Assembly (NCBI GenBank): GCA_002329645.1
Contig: DCTS01000059.1
Span: 1 to 36,960 of the forward strand
Origin: Lachnoclostridium sp. UBA1434
GTDB taxonomy: Bacteria; Bacillota; Clostridia; Lachnospirales; Lachnospiraceae
Reading direction: 5' to 3'
Length of the DNA: 36,960 bases
In this document: positions 1-7,726 of the stretch, piece by piece
Numbering within the stretch: the first letter of the stretch is position 1
Layout of the letters: each line of letters starts with the position of its first letter
Made by a program: the position numbers and the translations under genes
The notes under the pieces: generated by a model
Told to the model about the DNA's origin: nothing
Database searches by the model: none
What the model saw: only the letters and a program-made list of their open reading frames with translations

Positions 1-244
1 TAGCTCCTGTCAGCTTAAGCAACTTTATCCATATGTCGGCTGCCGTTTTATTTTTGGCATATACAGGAGTGCCGTATTTCCTAAATTGCTTGTAAAGTTC
101 TCCCTTTTCCAGACATATGACAAATACACGGTAACCTTTCTTATTAAAGACCTTTGCTAAATTAAGTCCCAGTAAAGGGGCTCCGGTAAGCGTACAACTG
201 TGAACAACCAGGATGATCCTGTTACTTTTTTTTATTAAACTCAT
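1..244 (-). CDS. Glycosyltransferase, N-terminal fragment (cut by window edge)
   Basis: The reading frame starts at the ATG at 244 and stays open for 81 codons to the window edge, so only the N-terminus is visible. A GGAGAAA ribosome binding site lies just upstream. After a short basic start the protein reads IILVVHSCTLTGAPLLGLNL, the first strand and loop typical of GT-B (GT4-type) glycosyltransferases. A second strand (YRVFVICLEKGEL) follows. The catalytic C-terminal half lies outside the window, so the family call rests on the first Rossmann half only. It is the last visible gene of the surface-glycan cluster, 57 nt after the preceding gene and in the same direction, so it is probably co-transcribed. 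Confidence 0.6.
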   Translation of the reverse strand, partial: MSLIKKSNRIILVVHSCTLTGAPLLGLNLAKVFNKKGYRVFVICLEKGELYKQFRKYGTPVYAKNKTAADIWIKLLKLTGA

Positions 245-301
245 TGTCTTTTTCTCCGACTAGTACTGCATCCGGTCATACATCATCTGATGATCCCGAT
301 G

Positions 302-778
302 CTAAATGCTGTAAATTACATCCTCCAGTGAAATTATTGGGCAATCCGCAGTCTTTGATAATTCTTTCCTTATTTCATCAAAATCAAAAAATGCGGTGAC
401 AATAATGGCATCCGTCTTATCCAGTTCATCCTCCGGGGAAATAATGTCAACTCCTAAATAAGTACCTCCCGCTTTTTTATCAATGCCATATTTAACCTTA
501 ACCGGACAGACCTTTAATTCCTCCAGCAACCGGTTTCCCAGTTCACCCATGCCGTATACTGATATTTCTTTGTAATTTTCTCTTAAAAAATATTCAGATA
601 TACTCTTGCCTTCACTCTTTAGAATCAGCCATTGATTAAGCAGGTTATAATAACCCTTAAACTTCTTGACCTTATTCTTCTGAAACTTTACTTCCTTATT
701 CATCAAATAACTGACACCTGCTGCACCTGCAGCTATACCAGCTGTAGCTGCCAAAACTGAAATAATACCTTTTTTCAT
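302..778 (-). CDS. Membrane-anchored stand-alone Rossmann-like protein
   Basis: This 158-aa protein starts with a basic residue pair and a hydrophobic, Ala/Gly-rich stretch (about residues 4-26), which looks like a signal anchor. A basic linker follows, then one small alpha/beta domain from about residue 70. That domain has a dinucleotide-type glycine loop (VYGMGELGNRLL), a strand ending in an acidic residue (YGIDKK) and a later strand (DAIIVTAFFDF). The same pattern appears inside three other proteins of this cluster (GT2, LicD and the 600-aa protein), here with no catalytic partner. Its ATG overlaps the stop of the upstream WbsX-like gene by one base (TAATG), so the two are translationally coupled. 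No function can be assigned. A role in binding a nucleotide-sugar or organising the glycosylation enzymes at the membrane is inference. Confidence 0.7.
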   Translation of the reverse strand: MKKGIISVLAATAGIAAGAAGVSYLMNKEVKFQKNKVKKFKGYYNLLNQWLILKSEGKSISEYFLRENYKEISVYGMGELGNRLLEELKVCPVKVKYGIDKKAGGTYLGVDIISPEDELDKTDAIIVTAFFDFDEIRKELSKTADCPIISLEDVIYSI

Positions 779-1893
779 TACTCTTTCATCCCTTCTTCTA
801 ATTTATTATCTACCAGAGCCTTTCTTACGGCACGAAGATAAGCATAACCATATCTCTTGTCCGGTTCCAAATAATTACTCTCTCCCCATTCGTTCCAAGC
901 ATTAATAAATAAGTAATCGTTCCCCTCATTAAGACTTCTTCGAATATTCTCGGAGAGGTATTTTCCAAAGCTTGCAGGTGTGGAACCTTTTATTATTATA
1001 CCTTTAATTCCTCTTCGCGGTGTATCATCATAATCTACAAAAACACCCCTGTATTCACTCTTTTTGTGCTTTTTATCAAGCATTTCCATATTAATCTTGT
1101 CATAATCAACAATATTACATATAAGTCTATTAAATACTCCTAATGATTTCACTTTATCACGCAATACATTTTTCAGAAGAGAGAATCTCTCCTCCTTTTT
1201 TATTCTCTCTCTTCTGGTCCTGCCCGGCTCAAAATCTACGGTTGCCTCCAGATATTTGCTTTTGCTGTACTTATCACGAGCAGTGAGCATATTAACAAAA
1301 TGGATGCCAGCAAATCCGTTTTCAATTGCAAGCCTGTTCCATAACTCCAGCATATCGTTACAATAATCCATATATCCTGTCCTGTAGATTAAGAATATAG
1401 GCTTATTATCCTTTTTTATATATCTTTTATCCCTAAAAAATTCCAGTAAATACTCAAAGTGCTCCATCCATTCATCATGTCTGCCATATTCCTGTCTTAT
1501 CAGTATTTCTTTCTCACCGGCTGCGCCATGCCAGGTTCTTGTCCATGGCTCATTTGCCCAGGAAAGGCAAAAATTAATATTTATGTCCTTGTTCCTTAAT
1601 AAGTTTTCTATTGGTTTTTCCAGCAGCTTTTTTCCTCCGAACCAATAATGATAAAAGCAAAAACCATAAATTCCGTATTTTTTCGCCAAATCAGCCTGCC
1701 ATTTCATTGTTTCAATATCAAGAAGGTCATAATAATTATTATTTAACGGATATCTTGGCTGATTATGTGTACGGTATAAGGATCTGGCCTTTTTAACATT
1801 ATCCCATTCTGTAAAACCCTTTCCCCACCATTTGTTATTTTCCGGTATCTCATGAAATTGGGGCAAATAAAAAGCTATAAGTTTTATCCTCAT
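778..1893 (-). CDS. WbsX / GH99-like glycan enzyme
   Basis: The 371-aa protein begins IKLIAFYLPQFHEIPENNKW, with GFTEWDNVKKA close behind. That is the hallmark start of the WbsX family (glycosyltransferase WbsX, GH99-like TIM barrel). Other expected pieces are the YGFCFYHYWF segment (about 75-84), the NFCLSWANEPWTRTWHG segment (about 106-122) and the C-terminal NAWNEWGE motif (about 335-342) with its acidic residues. Members occur in O-antigen and capsule clusters and are thought to build or trim surface glycans; the biochemical activity is poorly defined. Length is normal for the family and the gene looks intact. A GGAAGGA ribosome binding site precedes the ATG. It lies 43 nt after the GT2 gene in the same direction. 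Confidence 0.85.
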   Translation of the reverse strand: MRIKLIAFYLPQFHEIPENNKWWGKGFTEWDNVKKARSLYRTHNQPRYPLNNNYYDLLDIETMKWQADLAKKYGIYGFCFYHYWFGGKKLLEKPIENLLRNKDININFCLSWANEPWTRTWHGAAGEKEILIRQEYGRHDEWMEHFEYLLEFFRDKRYIKKDNKPIFLIYRTGYMDYCNDMLELWNRLAIENGFAGIHFVNMLTARDKYSKSKYLEATVDFEPGRTRRERIKKEERFSLLKNVLRDKVKSLGVFNRLICNIVDYDKINMEMLDKKHKKSEYRGVFVDYDDTPRRGIKGIIIKGSTPASFGKYLSENIRRSLNEGNDYLFINAWNEWGESNYLEPDKRYGYAYLRAVRKALVDNKLEEGMKE

Positions 1894-1936
1894 AATAATT
1901 CCTTCCCGCCAATCTAAAATTTATAATATTGACATT

Positions 1937-3316
1937 TTACCTGAAATAATCCTCAATATCAATTTTAAATGTCAGCAGCATATCAAGATTTAAAACCTTG
2001 AGCCTCTGCTCCTTTTGTTGTACCTGGAAATACACATCACCAAAATATTTTTTGTTGCTTACAAGAATAACATCTATATCGTCCTTAATCTCATCAAATG
2101 CACATATTTTGTGACCTGTCAGAAGAATACTGCCCTTTTTATCGGGATTACTGTCAATTACATATCTGATAACCTTATTATTATCATTAACTCTTAAAAA
2201 CTCGTTTCCTTTTAGCCCCGCACCCCATAATGCAATGTTATATCCTTTCTGCCTGCAATATTCCAGCAAAGCTTGTGCACGACCATGGGTCTCTTCATAA
2301 AAGTCCTTGTAATCGTAGGTTTCATTTTCTTTCTTTATATACCAGGCATGCAGCACCTCCGGCCCTATATCATTTAAAGAAGCCATTCTTAGAAACTTAG
2401 GTTCTGAAATTTTTTTTATATAATAATTATTAAGATAATTCGGACACAATCGATTTATATTTATGCTGATTTCCCTCATTTTTTCAATGGGAGGATCATC
2501 AAACTTATCCACGCATTTGCGCAACATATAAAAGCAATATCTAACAGAAAATATATAATCGAATTCTTCCCGGTACTTTTCATAAAAGCCCCGTTTCTTC
2601 GCACTGTTCAGTAATATCATTGCCGATTCCATTCGCTCAAAATGGTGAGTATTATTTTTTTCCTGAGTAGTCGAGTCCTCTCGAATATTATAGAAATATA
2701 ATGCTTCATTAATCTTACTCATCTTTTTAGCATATAAAGGGTATAACGGAACCACAGCAAGGTCCTCATACTTAATGTTCTCTGCAAAAAACAGAGCATT
2801 GTCAATCAGGATGCTTCGACTTATTAATCTGCAAACCGGAAAAGCCGACAATGAGATTGCCAGCTTTTGCTTCTCCTCAGTTAAAACACCACTAATCTCA
2901 GTCCCGGCTTCCATTAAATATTTTTTTTCCCCTGTTTTCTCATATACCTTTAGCATGTCGCAAATTACTAAATCACTACCCTCATTAACAGCGGCAGAAT
3001 ATAACTTCTCACACATATCGACAGCTATCCAGTCGTCACCATCAACAAAGAGAATAAAATCCCCGGAGGCTGCCTTAATTCCGACGTTTCTGGCCCCTCC
3101 CTGCTTCACATTCTCCTTAAGATAGATGCATTTAATCTTATCGGTATTTTCTCTGCGGTATTTTTCCATAATCAACTCTGAATTATCCGGAGATGCATCA
3201 TTTATCAGTATGATCTCTATGGCATTCAAGGTCTGGTTAACTAATGAATCAAGACATCTTTCAAGGTATCGCTCTACATTATATATCGGTACAATAATAC
3301 TTACTTTTATCATCAT
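1937..3316 (-). CDS. GT2 glycosyltransferase with C-terminal Rossmann module
   Basis: Residues 1-220 of this 459-aa protein form a GT-A glycosyltransferase family 2 domain. It has the start KVSIIVPIYNVERYLERCLD, the nucleotide-binding region LINDASPDNS and the metal-binding acidic motif VDGDDW (91-96). A helical middle follows. The last 115 residues form a separate module with a glycine loop IALWGAGLKGNEFL (361-374), YVIDSNPDKKG (385-395) and a strand DVILVSNKKY (415-424). That module matches the N-terminus of the neighbouring LicD protein closely. The start overlaps the licD stop by 4 nt, and the Shine-Dalgarno GGAGG lies inside the licD end, so the two genes are coupled. The sugar donor and acceptor cannot be read from the sequence. 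Confidence 0.88.
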   Translation of the reverse strand: MMIKVSIIVPIYNVERYLERCLDSLVNQTLNAIEIILINDASPDNSELIMEKYRRENTDKIKCIYLKENVKQGGARNVGIKAASGDFILFVDGDDWIAVDMCEKLYSAAVNEGSDLVICDMLKVYEKTGEKKYLMEAGTEISGVLTEEKQKLAISLSAFPVCRLISRSILIDNALFFAENIKYEDLAVVPLYPLYAKKMSKINEALYFYNIREDSTTQEKNNTHHFERMESAMILLNSAKKRGFYEKYREEFDYIFSVRYCFYMLRKCVDKFDDPPIEKMREISININRLCPNYLNNYYIKKISEPKFLRMASLNDIGPEVLHAWYIKKENETYDYKDFYEETHGRAQALLEYCRQKGYNIALWGAGLKGNEFLRVNDNNKVIRYVIDSNPDKKGSILLTGHKICAFDEIKDDIDVILVSNKKYFGDVYFQVQQKEQRLKVLNLDMLLTFKIDIEDYFR

Positions 3317-4623
3317 TTTTCACTTCGACCTCCAAACCATTTTTTGTCCTTATCATAAGCCTCATCATAGGACAGCAAGATAAGCCTGTGCCTCTGATTT
3401 CGCTTGCCTTCCGGCGGAGGAGTCATATAGTCCCCGTACATCATTGTCAGATATGCGTCCGCATTGCCGGGAACCGGCAGGCTTGTATCCTCAAAGGGTA
3501 CATACTGCACAGGCAGAATATCCGATTTCTTAAAATACATTGTCTTCTTATAGTGTGTCAGCAGGTCTGCCACATATTGCTCCTCCTTGCCCTGATACCT
3601 GGTCAGGGTTGCCTCCATTTTACGATGCAGCAACCGGAGGGGGATAAATTTCAACCTGTATCTTTCATGGTTGATTATCAGGCGTTTCCATGGGTTCTTT
3701 GTAGTAACAGCATGGGGAAGCAGTTTTCTGGACAACTTTGTCCTGAGCCTTTGTACCTCTTTCACCAGCTCTTCCCTCTTCTTATAATCCTCCGGTACAA
3801 AATCAAAGGGGAACACATCCACATGAAGCCCGTGGTGTATCTTCAAATCTTTTAATCTATACAGAACAAATGCGGTATTATATTTTCCTATCTGGTCAAA
3901 ATTTCTGTAAAACCTGCTTCCCTTTCCCATTCTCTGATAATAATAACCCTTGCCTAATTCTTCTGCCGCAACTAACCTGAACCGTTCAAAATCCTCCCTG
4001 AGCATTCCAATATCGGCATCGTCATCCCATGGAATAAAGCCTTGGTGTCTGATTGCCCCCAGCGCAGTTCCGGCGGATAAAAAATAAGTTATATTATGCT
4101 TTTTGCATATTCTGTCTATTTCCTTCAGAATATCAAGAATATGTACATGTATCTTCTCAAGGTTATAATTATGGCTTAAATTAATATCATAGGCTTTGCC
4201 GTCTATTATTGTCTGAGGATCAGCTTTATTCTCAATAATTGCATCAAGGTCAAGGATTATGCCGTTATATCCCTTTTCTTTCAGAATTGCGTAATTATCA
4301 GCGTAATGCACTGCACTCATAATGATAATGACATCCGGTGCAGCCTGCAATACATCATCAATGCTTATGACCCTATGCCTGGGTGTCGCCATGGTACCAT
4401 AAAGCTGCTTGTTCATATCAGTCACATAGCTTATATACTTTCCTTTGCTGTCAATTACATTGAGGAATGCAGTTCCTTTCAGTCCGCCGCCCCATATGGC
4501 AACCTTCATAGACTTATCCCGGTAGTATTCCAGTATTTCAATAATCTCGTCCTTATAGGATTTATAGTAATCTCCGAATTCATAAATTGCTCCCTTGTCC
4601 TTAAGATATTTGCTTAATCCCAT
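3313..4623 (-). CDS. licD: LicD-family phosphotransferase with N-terminal Rossmann module
   Basis: The C-terminal two thirds of this 436-aa protein is a LicD domain. It has FLSAGTALGAIRHQGFIPWD followed by DDADIGM (181-207), the signature of this nucleotidyltransferase-fold family, which transfers phosphocholine or related phospho-groups from CDP-activated donors to surface glycans. Residues 1-130 form an extra module with VAIWGGGLKGTAFLN (41-55) and DVIIIMSAVHY (97-107). It parallels the C-terminal module of the GT2 encoded directly downstream. A good AGGAGGAG ribosome binding site lies before the ATG. The substrate is unknown; no choline uptake or CDP-choline gene is visible here. The LicD assignment is secure, the phospho-group is not. 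Confidence 0.9.
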   Translation of the reverse strand: MGLSKYLKDKGAIYEFGDYYKSYKDEIIEILEYYRDKSMKVAIWGGGLKGTAFLNVIDSKGKYISYVTDMNKQLYGTMATPRHRVISIDDVLQAAPDVIIIMSAVHYADNYAILKEKGYNGIILDLDAIIENKADPQTIIDGKAYDINLSHNYNLEKIHVHILDILKEIDRICKKHNITYFLSAGTALGAIRHQGFIPWDDDADIGMLREDFERFRLVAAEELGKGYYYQRMGKGSRFYRNFDQIGKYNTAFVLYRLKDLKIHHGLHVDVFPFDFVPEDYKKREELVKEVQRLRTKLSRKLLPHAVTTKNPWKRLIINHERYRLKFIPLRLLHRKMEATLTRYQGKEEQYVADLLTHYKKTMYFKKSDILPVQYVPFEDTSLPVPGNADAYLTMMYGDYMTPPPEGKRNQRHRLILLSYDEAYDKDKKWFGGRSEK

Positions 4624-4635
4624 CCCTGTCTCCTC

Positions 4636-6438
4636 CTAAAAAGCTACATTGTAAATCTTGCGTACTATATCTATAAATATCCTGCCCTCCGTTGTATCAA
4701 GCAGGCTGGTATCCAGATCCTCATGCCTGTAAACCTCTTCCCTGCCGGTCCCGGTTTTTATATAAATATAGTCCTCTGAAGCAAAGATATCCATTCCGTC
4801 TATATAATCATCATAACCCCATTGCTGTGCGTGCAGGCGTATCTTTGCGCTGTGTATGGGGTAATACTGGTAACGTATAACCTGCTTCATAAGTCCTGTC
4901 AGATCCTTATCTTCAACAATTGACAGGATTATATCGTTCAAATCCACAAGGCTTAATAAGCCGTCATAGGCTTTATACTCCTTGCCCTTCCTTGATATAA
5001 TCAGCGGGATATGGGCAACAAGCTCCTTGTCCTTATAATACATATTATAGGTTTTTGTGCCGTTATCCTTCCTGTAGACAACCTGTGAATGATCGGAGAA
5101 AATCACCTTGGTTGTTCCGGTCCCCAAAAGCTCGTAATAAAAATCAAACTGCCTGTCCATATAATCCACACATTCCTGGTACTGTACAGCAATGCTATCA
5201 GGGAAATCTTCAATTCCCATATTGCTGAAGCCGCGTATTACCGGTTTGATCTCATGGAAGCCGCAGAGCATCGGGCAATGTATTTCATAGGGAAAATATA
5301 TGAAGCTGAAGATTTTATCCTTATACTTCGCCTCTGCAAGAGAGCATGCCAGGTTCCATAGCTTCCTGGACATATATATCTGTATATCAAAATGCAGTCT
5401 GTAATCATCCTCCAGCAGCCTGTAGGCATCGGATACCATCCAGTTTATCCTGTATCCCAAATCATAAATCTGCTTTACGGCTTTAAACTCATCTACGGAC
5501 CGCAGGAAGTTTTGAGAGTATACATTGCATTCCAGAGGATATTTGCCGAGAATGGCCGAAACCATACTCTCATAGGTGGTTGCCCCGGTAGAGTAAACAT
5601 TGGTATAGATATCCGCACTGTCTATATATTTCTTAAGAACCCTGGGACTTCCGCTTTGGGAATCAATTACGTCCATTTGTCTCAGGGCGTCCACATAAAA
5701 CATTGATATATCCTGCGTCCTGCCGGCATTTATGCTTATTATCTCCTTTAACAATTCATTGATCTCAGCCTTCAGCAGTATGTATTCCTTATAGCCCTCA
5801 TACCCTTCCCTGATATATAAATCCATATAAAAAAATGCATAATAAAAATCCCTTATACCCAAATAATAGCTTATTATTTTATGCAGTATGCCGGCCTTTT
5901 CAAAATCCCTGTCCTCTGATTTCAGATTTTGCTGAAGGTCAAATATTTGGGTATATATACTTCTTTCATCGAAAAAATTATTATAGACCTCAAGCCCCCT
6001 CCTTGAAAGCTCCCCATATAAATCCACATAGCGGCTTGCGGGTGAAACCTCAAGAAGGCTGTCAATTATAGATTTTGCGCTGTTTTTGGAGGAGATGACA
6101 ATAATCTCGGGATTATAATCCTTTATCTGCTCCGGAGCTATGATGGGGTATCCAAGAAATGATTTGCCCTGAAAGTCAGGATCAGAATCTATGACACAAA
6201 CAAGATTTTGCAGGTAGGTTGCATATTTGCCTATCAGAACAGCTGTATGGCTGGAGGTGGTATTCATCCGTCCTGCACCCCAAAGAGCGCACTTTTTGCC
6301 GGCGCAATACTCGGTAAGAATTCCCTTGACCGACAGCTCCAGATTATCATTCATCTTATGCTCATCTACAAGCTCCACTCCGTGTCTTAACAGCATCTCA
6401 TTCAGCCGCTCGTCAAACAACCGTCCCATCCCCTCCAT
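4636..6438 (-). CDS. Rossmann module fused to an alkaline-phosphatase/sulfatase-like domain
   Basis: This 600-aa protein has three parts. Residues 38-135 are the cluster's Rossmann-like module (CALWGAGRMN at 50-59, VCVIDSDPDFQGK at 80-92, EIIVISSKNS at 111-120). Residues 150-240 are helical. Residues 245-520 resemble the alkaline-phosphatase superfamily as seen in sulfatases and LTA-synthase-like phosphotransferases: an acidic strand end FYVDALRQMD (247-256), a Thr-rich nucleophile-like loop YSTGATTYESMVSAILGKYP (282-301), YFPYEIHCPM (381-390), and VIFSDHSQVV (445-454) followed by HIPLIIS. The usual SDHG has become SDHS, so activity is uncertain. It is 12 nt upstream of licD. A phosphoethanolamine- or phosphoglycerol-transfer role is inference. 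The ATG at 6438 is preferred because the Met at residue 4 has its GGAGGGG directly abutting. Confidence 0.6.
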   Translation of the reverse strand: MEGMGRLFDERLNEMLLRHGVELVDEHKMNDNLELSVKGILTEYCAGKKCALWGAGRMNTTSSHTAVLIGKYATYLQNLVCVIDSDPDFQGKSFLGYPIIAPEQIKDYNPEIIVISSKNSAKSIIDSLLEVSPASRYVDLYGELSRRGLEVYNNFFDERSIYTQIFDLQQNLKSEDRDFEKAGILHKIISYYLGIRDFYYAFFYMDLYIREGYEGYKEYILLKAEINELLKEIISINAGRTQDISMFYVDALRQMDVIDSQSGSPRVLKKYIDSADIYTNVYSTGATTYESMVSAILGKYPLECNVYSQNFLRSVDEFKAVKQIYDLGYRINWMVSDAYRLLEDDYRLHFDIQIYMSRKLWNLACSLAEAKYKDKIFSFIYFPYEIHCPMLCGFHEIKPVIRGFSNMGIEDFPDSIAVQYQECVDYMDRQFDFYYELLGTGTTKVIFSDHSQVVYRKDNGTKTYNMYYKDKELVAHIPLIISRKGKEYKAYDGLLSLVDLNDIILSIVEDKDLTGLMKQVIRYQYYPIHSAKIRLHAQQWGYDDYIDGMDIFASEDYIYIKTGTGREEVYRHEDLDTSLLDTTEGRIFIDIVRKIYNVAF

Positions 6439-6514
6439 GGTTTACTTTATCCTGTATCCTGTTTTGTCCAATTACATGGTAATACTTCCCGGATGCAATA
6501 TCCGGTATCTTTTC

Positions 6515-7711
6515 TTATAAAATATTCTTCTTTATCAGATTAAGAAGCTGCTTGCTGCAGCACTGCATATCCATTCCGTTGTACAGCTTTTCTCTTAAAG
6601 CCTTTCGCTCATTATTGTATTCGTCAGGTCCTGTCAATGCAAGCTCTAAATCTTCCATATTCCTTACCTTAATTCCGGGGGTAAAATCATTATAATTAAA
6701 ATACAATTCCCTTGAGGCCGACAAATATTCCTCGTAATCATAGGGGAAGAAAATAATAGGCCTGTCAGTTATAAGATAATCAAAATATATAGAAGAATAA
6801 TCGGTTACCAATATATCAGCCAGGCTGCATAGAGGGTAGGGATCCGCATCCGGATCAGCTATTATGATATTATCATCATTGTACCCTGTAAGCTCATTCC
6901 TCAGCCTGGACTTGTGGTGAAGCTTTATGCAAAGAATAATATTTTCCTTCTTAAGAAAGTCTGAAAAATCCTGAAAATCAATAACATCAAGCAGCTTCCT
7001 TTCGCTGTCCCTGAATGTAGGCATGTAAAGCACTATCCTGCCTGATGAGCTCTTAAGGCTGTCTATAAGCTCCTTCTCCCTGCCGGTCAGATAAAAGGCT
7101 TCTGCATTGCATGTCAGCATATCAACCCTGGGATATGCCGATACAAGCACATTTCCGGTGTTAAATGCAGATGAGAATATCGGGCGGAAAAGCTCCGATG
7201 CGGACAATACATAATCGCCCGGTTTTTCATCGGAAAGCCTCCTGGGAATACCATGCAGCCTTTCCGGGAAGCTCCCCGGATTTCTCACTCTGTCATGTAT
7301 ATTGTCCTTTTGTATCTTTTTAAGAGGCAATCCGTGCCACAGATTGACTTTGACTGCCCCTCCCGACAAAGTATAGCATATATCCTTGGAATAATTATCA
7401 TAAATATAAACCTTGGCCCGCAGGCAATGCCATATGCCGGACGGGCTGTACAGGTAATATGCACATAACCCGGAGCCTTTCAGTACCTTAATAATCTCTT
7501 TGTCTTTTGATATCCATACGGCTTTTACACCACAGCCCTTATCTCCTGCCGTATACAGATAAAGGTACTTCGGATTGTCTGCAAACCGGCGGCCGAATGT
7601 GCTTCCGAATACCCACAGCTGCTTGCTCCTGGGAAAAAGATGTGACAAACAGTATACGGGCAGCAAAAGCAACTGGCACCAATATAGGATTTCCTTAAGC
7701 AGTTTTTTCAT
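6515..7711 (-). CDS. CDP-glycerol glycerophosphotransferase-family protein
   Basis: This 398-aa protein has the two best motifs of the TagF/TagB family (CDP-glycerol:poly(glycerophosphate) glycerophosphotransferase). They are VNLWHGLPLKK (122-132), with the His used in catalysis, and ILVTDYSSIYFDYL near residue 300, followed by RPIIFFPYDYEEY. Enzymes of this GT-B-fold family transfer glycerol- or ribitol-phosphate in teichoic acid synthesis, and relatives work in capsule and flagellar glycan clusters. A hydrophobic N-terminal segment (about 8-25) could hold it at the membrane. It sits 15 nt after neuB in a cluster with no tag operon partners, so I infer that it decorates the glycan made here rather than wall teichoic acid. 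The start has an AGAGG ribosome binding site. Confidence 0.85.
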   Translation of the reverse strand: MKKLLKEILYWCQLLLLPVYCLSHLFPRSKQLWVFGSTFGRRFADNPKYLYLYTAGDKGCGVKAVWISKDKEIIKVLKGSGLCAYYLYSPSGIWHCLRAKVYIYDNYSKDICYTLSGGAVKVNLWHGLPLKKIQKDNIHDRVRNPGSFPERLHGIPRRLSDEKPGDYVLSASELFRPIFSSAFNTGNVLVSAYPRVDMLTCNAEAFYLTGREKELIDSLKSSSGRIVLYMPTFRDSERKLLDVIDFQDFSDFLKKENIILCIKLHHKSRLRNELTGYNDDNIIIADPDADPYPLCSLADILVTDYSSIYFDYLITDRPIIFFPYDYEEYLSASRELYFNYNDFTPGIKVRNMEDLELALTGPDEYNNERKALREKLYNGMDMQCCSKQLLNLIKKNIL

Positions 7712-7726
7712 AGTGCCTCTTACCTG

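Noticed and set aside
3388..3855. A 155-aa plus-strand open frame
   Set aside because: Shadow of licD; composition and lack of ribosome binding site fit a complementary-strand artefact.
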